Shown in pieces: positions 42,201-51,721 of a DNA stretch of 64,000 nt. Numbering within the stretch: position 1 is the first letter of the stretch; each line of letters opens with the position of its first letter. Where the stretch lies: NCBI RefSeq assembly GCF_001307195.1, contig NZ_CP012808.1, positions 310,001-374,000 of the forward strand, read 5' to 3'. Below the pieces are notes generated by a model, which was not told the DNA's origin, searched no databases, and was given only the letters and a program-made list of their open reading frames with translations. This DNA is from Acinetobacter equi. Lineage in GTDB: Bacteria; Pseudomonadota; Gammaproteobacteria; Pseudomonadales; Moraxellaceae. Both the position numbers and the translations under genes were made by a program.

Positions 42201-42932
42201 TTAGTCGTCTTGTAACATGCCTAATAAACGTAAAAATGAAAAATACATCCAAACCAAAGTGGCTAAAAGTGCAATACCACACAACCATTCCATTGATTTT
42301 GGTGCATTTTGTGCTGCACCATTTTCAATTAAATCAAAATCTAGAATTAGATTAAGTGATGCAATTACGGCAACAAAAGCAGCAAAGCCAATTCCCAATG
42401 CACTCGTTTCAAATAAAAAAGGAATACTTGAGCCAAAAGCCATACGCATAATAAATTGCACAACAAATACAATCGCAATTGCAATTGTTGCTGACATCAC
42501 AATAGATTTAAACTTTTCTGTCGCACGAATAATACGGAAACGATATAAACCAAACATCACTAATGTCGTCACAAAAGTCGCTAATAAAGCTTGCAACGGC
42601 ACACCTGGAAATTTCAATTGGAAAATAACTGAAATACCACCTAGAAATGCACCTTCAAACAATGCATAAGGAATCGCTAAAACTCGTGCTAAATTCGGTT
42701 TAAATGTTGCAACTAGTGCAATAATAAAACCACCAATTGCTCCGACCATTGCCCCAGCATAAGCCAATGAGCCATTACCTGTTAAGAATGTATAAAAAAA
42801 TAAAGCGACACCCACAACAGCAGCGATCACAGTTAAAAGCACAGACTTTTGAATTGCACCTTGAACAGTCATTGGTTGTGCGTAGTCACTAGAAACCTCT
42901 ACACGCGTTAAAATTGGGTTATTACTTTGCAT
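42201..42932 (-). CDS. Bax inhibitor-1/YccA family membrane protein
   Basis: 243 residues with seven hydrophobic segments (e.g. VLLTVIAAVVGVALFFYTF near 30-48, AGAMVGAIGGFIIALVATF near 58-76, and WLCGIALLATLVWMYFSFLRLL near the C-terminus). LNLILDFDLIENGA just before the last span is the signature of this BI-1-like (YccA/YbhL relative) family. Bacterial members are inner-membrane proteins; YccA modulates FtsH, others leak Ca2+. No partner gene is adjacent. Function by family only. Confidence 0.85.
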   Translation of the reverse strand: MQSNNPILTRVEVSSDYAQPMTVQGAIQKSVLLTVIAAVVGVALFFYTFLTGNGSLAYAGAMVGAIGGFIIALVATFKPNLARVLAIPYALFEGAFLGGISVIFQLKFPGVPLQALLATFVTTLVMFGLYRFRIIRATEKFKSIVMSATIAIAIVFVVQFIMRMAFGSSIPFLFETSALGIGFAAFVAVIASLNLILDFDLIENGAAQNAPKSMEWLCGIALLATLVWMYFSFLRLLGMLQDD

Positions 42933-43047
42933 ATTCCTCTCGTTTTTATAATCGAAAATATAGTTAATATTTTACACTCAGTTGATATTTTAACCAAAAT
43001 AAAACTGAGCACTTTTGTAAGTTTTCTATACATAAAATGCATAAATA

Positions 43048-43076
43048 AAAAGAAAGGTATTTTTACCTTTCTTTTA
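43048..43076 (-). terminator. intrinsic terminator of orn
   Basis: AAAGAAAGGTA, loop TTTT, TACCTTTCTTT with T run on both strands; lies 83 bases beyond the orn stop. Confidence 0.65.
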
Positions 43077-43158
43077 TAATGTATTTACTAAATGAAATTG
43101 ATTTTATAACCTAGCTTTTTCATCTTTTTTAAAAATTAAAGAATGAAAAAGTAAATGA

Positions 43159-43716
43159 TTAATCTTTATTCATAATAAAGAAGTATTCACGATAATACTT
43201 TAGCTCTGCAATTGAATCACGAATATCATCCATTGCTAAATGAGAGGCATTTTTTTTCAATCCGCTCATAATTTCAGGACGCCAGCGTTTTGCAAGTTCT
43301 TTCACTGAGGATACATCTAAATTACGATAATGGAAATATTGTTCCATTTCAGGCATTAAACGATGTAAAAAACGTCTATCTTGGCAAATTGAGTTACCAC
43401 ACATTGGTGATGTCTTTGGATTTACCCATTTTTTCAAAAATTCTAAAGTTTGTAATTCCGCATCACGTGCAGTCAATTTACTACGACGTACACGTTCAAT
43501 TAGACCTGATTGCCCATGTTGGCGAGTATTCCACTCATCCATTGCATTAAGAATCACATCTGACTGATGAACTGCCAGCACTGGACCTTCTGCCAGAATA
43601 TTTAAATTATCATCAGTTACAATTGTTGCAACTTCAATAATTTGATCGTTATCTGTATCTAGACCTGTCATTTCCAAGTCAATCCAAATAAGGCGAGTAT
43701 CAGGTGTGCTGCTCAT
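43159..43716 (-). CDS. orn: oligoribonuclease
   Basis: Essential 3'-5' exonuclease degrading 2-5 nt RNA and pGpG, the end product of c-di-GMP turnover. 185 residues of DEDDh family: [10 protein letters not shown] (residues 11-20, Asp and Glu), [13 protein letters not shown] (about 127-139) and [11 protein letters not shown] (about 158-168). Divergent from rsgA with a 124 bp gap, the same orn/rsgA neighbourhood seen in Pseudomonas and E. coli. Confidence 0.97.
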   Translation of the reverse strand: MSSTPDTRLIWIDLEMTGLDTDNDQIIEVATIVTDDNLNILAEGPVLAVHQSDVILNAMDEWNTRQHGQSGLIERVRRSKLTARDAELQTLEFLKKWVNPKTSPMCGNSICQDRRFLHRLMPEMEQYFHYRNLDVSSVKELAKRWRPEIMSGLKKNASHLAMDDIRDSIAELKYYREYFFIMNKD

Positions 43717-43840
43717 AAATGTGCAATCTTATTAGGCTAAAAAATACAATAGTAGCAAATTTATTTGTTCTTTGCTGTAATTCCCCCCCTGCTTCATGCT
43801 ATTTTTGCCATTCTGTATTCATGGTTTTTTTAGGATGTGA

Positions 43841-44899
43841 ATGGCTTTAATTCGTAAGCGTCGTTTGACCGAGCAACAACAACGTCGTATTGAGAAACAG
43901 CATAAAACTCGTCAGGAAGAAATAGATACTTCTAATGATTTAGAAGGTCTAGTCGTACAGCATTATGGCCGCCAGTTAGAGGTGCAAGCCTTATCGTCGC
44001 CTGAACAACATCCAGAGAAACCACAGGTCAAAGAAGGTGAACCTGATCCTTTTTGGAAGCCAATTGAAGTTGGTAGTGTTTGGCGTTGTCATACGCGTAC
44101 CAATCTTGAACTATTAGTTACTGGTGATCGTGTTAAATGGCAGGCAGATCCTAATACTGGTTTAGGTATTATTACTGCAATTCATCCACGAAAATCATTA
44201 CTCACACGCCCAGATCGCTATCACAAAGTGAAGCCTGTTGCGGCTAATATTAGTTTGATTGTTATTGTATTTGCAGTATTACCAGAACCAGCACCGGGTT
44301 TAATCGATCGCTATTTGGTTGCTTGTGCTGATGCAAATATTCCTGCACTATTGGTTTTAAATAAAACAGATTTGCTACAAGAAAATGACCCTATTCTAGG
44401 TTTAGTAAAAGAATACGAACATTTAGGATATGAAGTCATGTTGACACAATCGACAGGTGATCTATCTGACTTAGCGCAACGTCTAGCAGGTGAAACTGTC
44501 GCTTTTGTAGGACAATCTGGTGTAGGTAAAAGCTCACTCATTAATACGATTGTTCCTAATGCAGCGCAGAAGACAAATATCATTTCAGAAAACTCTGCTT
44601 TGGGACAACATACTACAACCTCAACTCGTTTAATTAGTTTTGGGGATGGTGCTGCTTTAATTGATTCTCCAGGAATTCGTGAATTTGGACTCTGGCATTT
44701 AAATAGCGACAAAGTTCAGCAAGGATTTCCTGAAATTGAAAACTTACTTGGTCATTGTCAATTTCGTAATTGTACGCACAAACATGAAAAACAATGTGCA
44801 CTGCGTTTAGCTGCTCAAAATGGCGAAATTTTAACGCGTCGTTTGGACAGTTTTTTACGTTTAATTGATGAAATTGCTGAGGCTCAGCAAAAAAATTAA
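43841..44899 (+). CDS. rsgA: small ribosomal subunit biogenesis GTPase RsgA
   Basis: Circularly permuted GTPase that checks 30S maturation. 352 residues: basic N-terminus, OB domain (about 75-110), G4 NKTD (about 170), G1 GQSGVGKSS (about 226-234), G3 DSPGI, and the C-terminal zinc site CQFRNCTHKHEKQC (about 306-320). Divergent from orn. Length typical. Confidence 0.97.
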   Translation: MALIRKRRLTEQQQRRIEKQHKTRQEEIDTSNDLEGLVVQHYGRQLEVQALSSPEQHPEKPQVKEGEPDPFWKPIEVGSVWRCHTRTNLELLVTGDRVKWQADPNTGLGIITAIHPRKSLLTRPDRYHKVKPVAANISLIVIVFAVLPEPAPGLIDRYLVACADANIPALLVLNKTDLLQENDPILGLVKEYEHLGYEVMLTQSTGDLSDLAQRLAGETVAFVGQSGVGKSSLINTIVPNAAQKTNIISENSALGQHTTTSTRLISFGDGAALIDSPGIREFGLWHLNSDKVQQGFPEIENLLGHCQFRNCTHKHEKQCALRLAAQNGEILTRRLDSFLRLIDEIAEAQQKN

Positions 44900-44994
44900 A
44901 TTTTATTAACATTTAGCCCTTGAAGCGGTGATTTTGATCGCCATATTTATAGGCTATACTCTTCGACAATTTTAAAATTGTAATTAGGTGACTT

Positions 44995-45402
44995 GTGGAA
45001 CGTTGGTTCGAATTTATGGGGAATCACCCCTTCTTATTTGGAACATTGGCTGTTTTAATCGTATTGTTCTTCATTTTAGAAGGCCAACGTAATGGTCGTA
45101 AAATTTCCCCGCAATCTTTAGGTATTTTGGTAAAAGCCAAAAATGCAATGCTTATTGATTTACGTGATGCGAAAGATTTCCGTGAAGGACATATTAGCGG
45201 TAGCCGCAATATTCCTTATAGCCAGATCACAAAGCATATTGAAGAGTTAAAAACATCTGAACGTCCACTTGTTTTCATTTGTAATTTAGGTCAAGTCGCA
45301 GGCACTGCCCTACAACAAGTTGGTCATTCAGACGCCTATCGTCTCGATGGTGGTATTAGCAACTGGAAAGCCCAAGGCTTACCTTTGGTTAAAGCTAAAT
45401 AA
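44995..45402 (+). CDS. membrane-anchored rhodanese-like protein
   Basis: 135 residues: N-terminal membrane anchor (FLFGTLAVLIVLFFIL, about residues 14-29) and a rhodanese domain (about 45-132) with active-site-loop cysteine in PLVFICNLGQVAG (Cys about 95). Starts with GTG at 44995. It lies 20 bp before grxC, the conserved rhodanese-grxC-secB order of gammaproteobacteria (yibN-grxC-secB). Sulphur-transfer role is by family; its substrate is unknown. Confidence 0.9.
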   Translation: MERWFEFMGNHPFLFGTLAVLIVLFFILEGQRNGRKISPQSLGILVKAKNAMLIDLRDAKDFREGHISGSRNIPYSQITKHIEELKTSERPLVFICNLGQVAGTALQQVGHSDAYRLDGGISNWKAQGLPLVKAK

Positions 45403-45422
45403 TTCGCTAAAGGAGGCCAATC

Positions 45423-45677
45423 ATGGCTAATGTTACAATTTATTCAACAACCGTTTGCCCATATTGCATTCGCGCTAAGCAACTTCTTGAGCGTAAAGGT
45501 GTAGAATACAAAGAAATTAATTTATCGAATGAAGCGCCAGAAGTGCGTATTGAATTAATGCAACGTACAAATCATCGTACAGTGCCACAAATTTTCATCA
45601 AAGATCAATTTATCGGTGGTTTTGACCAACTTTATGCTTTAGAGCGTGAAGGTAAACTCAACGATTTATTGGCATAA
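45423..45677 (+). CDS. grxC: glutaredoxin 3
   Basis: Glutathione-dependent dithiol reductase of the cytoplasm. 84 residues, usual length. TTVCPYCIRAKQLL (residues 8-21) holds the CPYC active site; HRTVPQIFI with cis-Pro and GGFDQLYAL bind glutathione. AAAGGAGG ribosome-binding site precedes the ATG. Between the rhodanese and secB. Confidence 0.97.
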   Translation: MANVTIYSTTVCPYCIRAKQLLERKGVEYKEINLSNEAPEVRIELMQRTNHRTVPQIFIKDQFIGGFDQLYALEREGKLNDLLA

Positions 45678-45717
45678 TATTTACTAATCATACTCTTTTA
45701 AATTCAAGGATTAAAAA

Positions 45718-46176
45718 ATGAGTGAAGAACAACAAGTTCAACCACAATTAGCTTTAGAACGTATTTATACAAAAGATATTTCTTTTGAAGTACCGGGTAC
45801 ACAAGTTTTTACAAAGGCATGGGAACCTGAACTCAATATCAATCTTTCATCTTCTGCTGAAAAAATTGATCCTACACATTACGAAGTTTCTTTAAAGGTT
45901 GTTGTTCAAGCGAACAATGCTGGCGAAACTGCGTTCATCGTAGATGTAACACAAGCAGGTATTTTCTTAATCGACAATGTTGAAGAAGATCGTCTTCCAT
46001 ACATCTTAGGTGCTTACTGCCCTAACATTTTATTCCCATTCTTACGCGAAGCTGTAAATGATATGGTAACTAAAGGAAGCTTCCCTCAATTGCTTCTTAC
46101 ACCAATCAATTTCGATGCTGAATTTGAAGCTAACCTTAAGCGTGCTCAAGCTCAAGCCGTTGAAGGTCAAGCTTAA
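45718..46176 (+). CDS. secB: protein-export chaperone SecB
   Basis: Tetrameric cytoplasmic chaperone that keeps preproteins unfolded and hands them to SecA. 152 residues with family sequence [11 protein letters not shown] (about 20-30), [18 protein letters not shown] (about 63-80) and [19 protein letters not shown] (about 99-117). 40 bp after grxC, followed by a terminator. Confidence 0.98.
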   Translation: MSEEQQVQPQLALERIYTKDISFEVPGTQVFTKAWEPELNINLSSSAEKIDPTHYEVSLKVVVQANNAGETAFIVDVTQAGIFLIDNVEEDRLPYILGAYCPNILFPFLREAVNDMVTKGSFPQLLLTPINFDAEFEANLKRAQAQAVEGQA

Positions 46177-46187
46177 TATTTTAAGCA

Positions 46188-46217
46188 AAAAAAAGACCGC
46201 TTATGCGGTCTTTTTTT
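46188..46217. terminator. bidirectional intrinsic terminator between secB and tcdA
   Basis: AAAAAGACCGC, loop TTAT, GCGGTCTTTTT; T runs on both strands, for secB (plus) and tcdA (minus). Confidence 0.88.
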
Positions 46218-46220
46218 ATT

Positions 46221-46985
46221 TTATTTTTTTAGCTTATCTAATCTTTTCAATACTTCAGAAACAGCAACCATAGCAAAACTAGAAGTCACAACAACAGCTG
46301 AACCATACCCACCACAACGTAAGCCTGCACTTGGACAAACATCTGCACTAGAAAATGGATTATCAATTGAATAAACACAGGTAATTCCAAATTTTTCTTT
46401 TGGCTTTTTACAAACTCCTTTACTTCGCAATTGTGCACGTAATTTTGCCAACATTGGATCTTGTTCAGTCTTAGATAAATCTGCCACACGAATTTTTAAT
46501 GGGTCTAATTTTCCACCTGCCCCACCAGATACAATTAAAGGAATTTTATTAAAACGACAATGAAGCATTAAGGCTAATTTTGCTTTTACATCATCAATGC
46601 AATCTAAAATAATATCAGGTGTGTTGGCTAATACTTCTTTAATATTTTCAGGTGTTAAATAATCATCAATTAAATTAATTTTAATTCGTGGATTAATAGA
46701 ACGACAACGCTCAGCCATGACTTCAATTTTTTCATGCCCTAATGTTGATGTCATTGCTGGAAGTTGACGATTAATATTTGATGCCGCAACGACATCCATA
46801 TCAACCAATGTTAATTCACCTATACCCGTTCTTGCTAAAGCTTCTACAGCCCAAGAGCCAACGCCACCTATACCAATCACCATCACATGACTTTTTTCAT
46901 AATGATTAAATGCATCATCTCCATAAATTTTGGCTACACCAGCAAAACGGCGATCATATTCATCATTGTGAGGAAGGTCTGTCAT
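46221..46985 (-). CDS. tcdA: tRNA threonylcarbamoyladenosine dehydratase
   Basis: E1-like enzyme that cyclises t6A37 to ct6A in tRNAs decoding ANN. 254 residues: Rossmann/adenylation motif VMVIGIGGVGSWAVEAL (about residues 34-50), the DMDVVAASNINRQ nucleotide loop, DCIDDVKAK, SGGAGGKLDP and C-terminal GSAVVVTSSFAM. The family (CsdL) also has the VCKKPKEK segment seen near 200. Monocistronic, with terminator downstream. Confidence 0.93.
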   Translation of the reverse strand: MTDLPHNDEYDRRFAGVAKIYGDDAFNHYEKSHVMVIGIGGVGSWAVEALARTGIGELTLVDMDVVAASNINRQLPAMTSTLGHEKIEVMAERCRSINPRIKINLIDDYLTPENIKEVLANTPDIILDCIDDVKAKLALMLHCRFNKIPLIVSGGAGGKLDPLKIRVADLSKTEQDPMLAKLRAQLRSKGVCKKPKEKFGITCVYSIDNPFSSADVCPSAGLRCGGYGSAVVVTSSFAMVAVSEVLKRLDKLKK

Positions 46986-47048
46986 GATTCATTCTAAATA
47001 ACAAAAATCTTGAGTTTATTTTATCAAATTAAAATACTTCATTGCTGA

Positions 47049-47819
47049 TTAATCTATTCCCCATGACTCAGGGAAATAGATTTGATCAATTAAATATTGA
47101 ATTTTATAACTCTTTCTTTCATTTATTTTAACGTTATTAGATACTGGCGAAAGTTCACGATAATAATGATAATTCATTTGCCATACATAAGGTTTTAAAT
47201 ATTGAATATTCAGCACTAAAGTTTCATCATCATGACACTTTCCCATACTTATATCGAAATCCATGTAAGAGAAACATGCTCGAATCATTCTCCATACTGA
47301 AAATGGAATATCTTGGAATCTAAGTTTATACTTACTATCTATCAATAATTCAAAAAAATCTGCCCTTTCTTCACTCATTCCTCCACCTGAATACATTTCT
47401 CCAAATGACTGAATTAGAGCAATGGCAAACGTATTTTCTGAAATTTTAAACAATCGTGGATAAATAAATTTATGATCAGAAGGTTCATTTACATCGCCTT
47501 GTGTAGCCCAAAAGGTATTCACCTTTTGTGGACTATAATTAGAAAAATCCCATGAGTTCAATAACTCATAATTTTTATTTATCTTATTCAATTGATAGAA
47601 TTTCAAATCTGATATTACATAAAATTGATTGCTAGAGTTTTTGACTCTATATAAATGCCAATCTTCATTTTGTTGACATTCAATGATAAGGACTTTACAA
47701 ATATTTTTCTTATCTTGAGCTTTAATCTCGATTCTTTTGAAATCTATTATATTTTCTGTCGCCCATCCCATTACTGGATAGAACAACAAAAGACTTAATA
47801 ATATTTTTTTCATTTTCAT
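47049..47819 (-). CDS. exported protein of unknown function
   Basis: 256 residues with a signal peptide (MKMKKILLSLLLFYPVMGWA, cleavage near residue 20). The mature part is rich in aromatic residues and beta-like patterns (e.g. WHLYRVKNSSNQFYVISDL) and contains five Cys, including CKVLIIEC and one near 209. I do not recognise a family. ATG at 47819 or two codons later both fit. It follows the tatD gene by 14 bp on the same strand, so they may be cotranscribed. Confidence 0.75.
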   Translation of the reverse strand: MKMKKILLSLLLFYPVMGWATENIIDFKRIEIKAQDKKNICKVLIIECQQNEDWHLYRVKNSSNQFYVISDLKFYQLNKINKNYELLNSWDFSNYSPQKVNTFWATQGDVNEPSDHKFIYPRLFKISENTFAIALIQSFGEMYSGGGMSEERADFFELLIDSKYKLRFQDIPFSVWRMIRACFSYMDFDISMGKCHDDETLVLNIQYLKPYVWQMNYHYYRELSPVSNNVKINERKSYKIQYLIDQIYFPESWGID

Positions 47820-47833
47820 TCACATTTTTATTT

Positions 47834-48655
47834 TCAACTTATTAAATCAAAAGTTTTTAAAGAATTCCACCATACTCTCTCCGCTAATTGAGTACGATTC
47901 ATCTTCAAACACTCAGCTAATCCATCAAGCACATAAGGTAAATTTACAGGAGTATTTCTTGTTCGATGCTCTGTTGAAGTCTGACAACATAAAGGTGTCA
48001 TATCTGGACAATCCGTTTCTAAAACAACATGATCCGCACCAATAGCTTGAACGACTTGTTGTAATTTTTTCGCATTAGGATTGGTAATTTGCCCTGTTAT
48101 GCCAATTTTAAAACCTAATTTAATAAAGGCTTTTGCTTCTTCAATACCACCACTAAAAGCATGTGCAATTCCGCCATATTGAAACTTCTGTTGTTTTAAA
48201 ATTGATAAAACATCGGCATGAGATTTTCGAATATGAAGTAAAATAGGCTTTTTAAACTGCTTTGCTAATTCAATTTGTGTAATAAAGAAATCTTTTTGTT
48301 TTTGAACCATCTCTAAAGCTTTATGCTGCGTTAAAAAGGTATCTAATCCAATTTCCCCAATAGCAATACATTCATGTTGTTGTAATATATGTTCTAAAGC
48401 ATATAAATGCTCTATGCGATGCTCTTCAATATAAAATGGATGCAATCCTGGGGCTAAATGACTTTTAGGCGCATGATCTAATTGATTTATAAATTGATGT
48501 GCCTGAATTAAATCATTAAATCTAGAATGTAAAAAACCAATTAAAATTAAATGTTCTACACCTTTTTCTTTAGCTTCATATGCCAATTGTTCCCGATCTT
48601 GATCAAAATCGGGAACATCGAAATGTGTATGTGTATCAAATAATGGTAAGCGCAT
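47834..48655 (-). CDS. TatD-family metal-dependent hydrolase (DNase)
   Basis: TIM-barrel hydrolase of the TatD family; 3'-5' exonuclease acting on DNA in characterised members. 273 residues: DTHTHFDVPDFD (residues 7-18, His-x-His), GEIGLD (about 97-102, Glu), LLHIRKSH (about 139-146), HAFSG (about 164-168) and ETDCPDMTP (about 218-226, Asp). Starts 15 bp after the RsiV-like gene. Which of tatD, ycfH or yjjV it corresponds to is not clear. Confidence 0.92.
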   Translation of the reverse strand: MRLPLFDTHTHFDVPDFDQDREQLAYEAKEKGVEHLILIGFLHSRFNDLIQAHQFINQLDHAPKSHLAPGLHPFYIEEHRIEHLYALEHILQQHECIAIGEIGLDTFLTQHKALEMVQKQKDFFITQIELAKQFKKPILLHIRKSHADVLSILKQQKFQYGGIAHAFSGGIEEAKAFIKLGFKIGITGQITNPNAKKLQQVVQAIGADHVVLETDCPDMTPLCCQTSTEHRTRNTPVNLPYVLDGLAECLKMNRTQLAERVWWNSLKTFDLIS

Positions 48656-48670
48656 TGAAGTGATCCAACC

Positions 48671-49600
48671 TTACTTATTGGCTGAAATTAGAACTTCACT
48701 CGTCGCAGTAGCTTGTGGTAAATATTTTGCTTTTATAATTCCATTTAATTGATCGTATGGAATCGTTAAACGAGGCAACCCTACAATATAAGGTCCAATT
48801 TCATATTCACCATATTGCAAAATTAATCCATGAGTCCCAAGGTAATAATTATTTGCTAATTTAAATTTCCAAACTTGCTCATATTCATTTACATCTGTAG
48901 ACAGCTCAGATTCAACAATCCATGTTTTAAATGCTTCATAAGCTTGTTTTTCTAATTTGGGTAACTGATCCTTTTCAAGAATTTCTGTTAATGGAACTAG
49001 TTTTTTAGACTCTAAATCAAAATTAAAATATTGTTGTGATGATGATCCATGTGCTCCCCCCAAATAATTACTGCTATTTAGTACAACTGTTGCCAAAGGT
49101 CCTTCTGAATTTAAAATTTTTGGCTTAATCATAAAACTAATTTTATGATTCGCACTTAATTCTTTAACCTCCTGATCTAATTGTAAAAAGCTATGGATAT
49201 ATGGAATCAGTTGATATTCTAATTTTTGTTTAGCTGTTTCATTGATATTTTCTGCATTAATATCTGAAGCTGATTTTTCGACTTTAACCATGGAATCTTC
49301 TAAATCTTCTGGATCAAGAATCTGTTTAAAAATCTCAATAATATGTTGATCAATCACTTGATCAACAAAAAACTGATTACTACTTAATCTTTCAATTGAT
49401 AATTCAGGACAATTTTTATCCTCACATTTTGGTAAATTTAAGTTTAGCTTTTCAATTACACCTTTAAGTTCAACTTCCTTTTTTTCAGACTGTAGCTCTG
49501 ATTTTTCAGCACTTTGTAATGGCTCCTGAGGCTGACAAGCACTAATAAAGACAGTAGCGACAAAAATTGAGGTAATCAAACTTATTTTATTACTAAACAT
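48671..49600 (-). CDS. RsiV-like lipoprotein (DUF3298/DUF4163)
   Basis: 309 residues with lipoprotein signal and lipobox VFISAC (Cys about 22), a Glu/Lys-rich linker (about 25-55), a DUF4163-like region and a DUF3298 domain: GGAHGSSSQQYFNFDLESKK (about 180-200) and VGLPRLTIPYDQLNGIIK (about 271-289). Domain family includes RsiV and PdaC, where it binds lysozyme or deacetylates glycans; the catalytic set of PdaC is not present. An outer-membrane-attached envelope role is inferred. 15 bp before tatD. Confidence 0.82.
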   Translation of the reverse strand: MFSNKISLITSIFVATVFISACQPQEPLQSAEKSELQSEKKEVELKGVIEKLNLNLPKCEDKNCPELSIERLSSNQFFVDQVIDQHIIEIFKQILDPEDLEDSMVKVEKSASDINAENINETAKQKLEYQLIPYIHSFLQLDQEVKELSANHKISFMIKPKILNSEGPLATVVLNSSNYLGGAHGSSSQQYFNFDLESKKLVPLTEILEKDQLPKLEKQAYEAFKTWIVESELSTDVNEYEQVWKFKLANNYYLGTHGLILQYGEYEIGPYIVGLPRLTIPYDQLNGIIKAKYLPQATATSEVLISANK

Positions 49601-49776
49601 TAACTTCCCTTTCCATTAGTGAGGTAACAGTTATCATTTGTCTTCAGTTATAACATTTATTACCCATAAAATGGGGCTTAAAATTGAATTAAATTTAAAA
49701 GTTTTTAAATTTTATTTACATAGTTTTAATTTGTGGAATGACTTTACTTAAATATCATTATTTCTATTCTTAGAAT

Positions 49777-49808
49777 AAAAAAACAGCTTCATGATGAAGC
49801 TGTTTTTT
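49777..49808 (-). terminator. intrinsic terminator of prfC
   Basis: AAACAGCTTC, loop ATGAT, GAAGCTGTTT with T run on the minus strand. Confidence 0.85.
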
Positions 49809-49822
49809 ATCTTTATTCTAAA

Positions 49823-51412
49823 TTAATGTTCACGTGTACTACGGAATACAATATCAGGATAACGTTCCTGCATTAATTGCAAATTCACACGACTTGGTGC
49901 TAGATAAGTTAAATGACCACCACCATCTACAGAAAGTTGATCATGTGCTTTCTTCTTAAATTCATTAAATTTCTTTTCATCATCACAAGAAACCCAACGA
50001 ACCGTATTAATGCTTACTGGCTCATAAAGACAATCAACTTTGTATTCTTCTTTTAATCGATATGCAACAACTTCAAATTGAAGAACCCCAACTGCACCAA
50101 CAATTAAATCGTTGCTATTTTGTGGCATAAATACTTGTGTTGCACCTTCTTCTGAAAGCTCTTTTAAGCCTTTTTGCAATTGCTTAGACTTTAAAGGATC
50201 TCGTAAACGTACTCGACGGAACATTTCAGGAGCAAAATGTGGAATACCTGTGAAACTTAACTTTTCACCTGAAGTAAATGTATCACCAATTTGAATTGTA
50301 CCGTGGTTATGTAAACCAATAATATCGCCTGGCCATGCCTCTTCTAAATGCTGACGATCACCCGCAAGGAATGTTAATGCATCACTAATTCGCACATCTT
50401 TATCAATACGAACGTGTTTCATTTTTAAACCTTTTTCATATTTACCAGAGCAAATACGCATAAAGGCAATACGGTCACGATGTTTAGGGTCCATATTAGC
50501 TTGAATTTTAAAGACAAAACCAGTAAAACCTTCTTCTGTTGACTCAACAATTCGGTCTTTTGTTGGATGTGCTTTTGGTGGTGGAGCATAGTTAGAAAAT
50601 GCATCTAACACATGATCAACACCAAAGTTACCTAACGCAGTTCCAAATAATACTGGAGTTTGACGACCTGCTAAGAACTCTTCACGATCTAATGGTTCAT
50701 TTGCCATTTGAACCAATTCTAAAGATTCTTCAAATGCTGCCCAAGCAAGTTCCCCAACTTTGTCTCGTAAATCTGCATGATCATAACCATCACGAACTTC
50801 AATATCCGTAATCGTTGAACCAAAGCCTGCTTTATAAACGTAAAACTTTTCTTCAATGAGGTTATAAACACCAGCAAAGTCACGCCCTGCACCTAAAGGC
50901 CAAGTAATTGGTACACATTTAATTTTAAGAACATTTTCAATTTCATCTAATAACTCTAATGGTTCACGAATTTCTCGGTCCATTTTGTTTACAAATGAAA
51001 TAATTGGTGTATCACGCATACGACACACCTCCATTAATTTAATGGTACGATCTTCGACCCCTTTCGCACCATCAATCACCATTAATGCAGAATCAACTGC
51101 AGTTAATGTACGATATGTATCTTCAGAGAAATCTTCATGTCCCGGTGTATCAAGAAGATTAATCATATGATTTTTATAAGGAAATTGCATTACAGATGTG
51201 GTGATAGAAATACCACGTTCTTTTTCCATTTCCATCCAATCTGATGTTGCTGCACGGTCAGACTTACGACTTTTTACCATACCTGCAACTTGAATCGCTT
51301 GCCCCCACAATAACAATTTTTCTGTCATTGTCGTTTTACCCGCATCAGGGTGGGAAATAATCGCAAAAGTCCTGCGAGCTGCGACTTCTTTAGCTAATTG
51401 ATCTTTAAACAT
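49823..51412 (-). CDS. prfC: peptide chain release factor 3
   Basis: GTPase that recycles RF1/RF2 after termination. 529 residues: G1 SHPDAGKTT (about residues 20-28), G2 ISITTSVM, G3 DTPGHED (about 90-96), G4 NKMD (about 143-146), then EF-Tu-like domain 2 and the RF3 C-terminal domain ([16 protein letters not shown]). Length as in E. coli. Confidence 0.98.
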   Translation of the reverse strand: MFKDQLAKEVAARRTFAIISHPDAGKTTMTEKLLLWGQAIQVAGMVKSRKSDRAATSDWMEMEKERGISITTSVMQFPYKNHMINLLDTPGHEDFSEDTYRTLTAVDSALMVIDGAKGVEDRTIKLMEVCRMRDTPIISFVNKMDREIREPLELLDEIENVLKIKCVPITWPLGAGRDFAGVYNLIEEKFYVYKAGFGSTITDIEVRDGYDHADLRDKVGELAWAAFEESLELVQMANEPLDREEFLAGRQTPVLFGTALGNFGVDHVLDAFSNYAPPPKAHPTKDRIVESTEEGFTGFVFKIQANMDPKHRDRIAFMRICSGKYEKGLKMKHVRIDKDVRISDALTFLAGDRQHLEEAWPGDIIGLHNHGTIQIGDTFTSGEKLSFTGIPHFAPEMFRRVRLRDPLKSKQLQKGLKELSEEGATQVFMPQNSNDLIVGAVGVLQFEVVAYRLKEEYKVDCLYEPVSINTVRWVSCDDEKKFNEFKKKAHDQLSVDGGGHLTYLAPSRVNLQLMQERYPDIVFRSTREH

Positions 51413-51721
51413 AAGGGAAAATCTTCAATATATACACCGTTTTGACATATCAAATGCTATGTAACAAACCAGTGAAGTGATCATTTAAAATTGGCGCAAT
51501 TGTATCAGATTTATTAATATTTTAATTACGCTTCTTATATAAGATAAGTATCTAGAAAGGAGTCTAAAAATTGAAATATCTAAAATTTAGACTGCATACC
51601 ATATCTTAATTAATGATTTTATTGGGTCATCATAAATAGATCAGCATTAACATATGCATTTAAAATACATAAAACTCAATCAATTGATATAAATTTTAAT
51701 TTTAAAAAATCTAATTTACAT
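51413..51721. other. intergenic region between prfC and the MHYT-GGDEF-EAL gene
   Basis: 309 bp, A/T-rich, holding the prfC promoter on the minus strand. An 8-bp inverted repeat AGTCTAAA/TTTAGACT (51561-51568 and 51586-51593) lies near its middle, next to an AAAGGAG sequence. Nothing else is recognised. Confidence 0.4.

Noticed and set aside
43048..43076. Hairpin as an attenuator of the Bax-inhibitor-type gene
   Set aside because: It lies where a terminator for orn is expected and upstream of the other gene's probable promoter; simple termination is enough.
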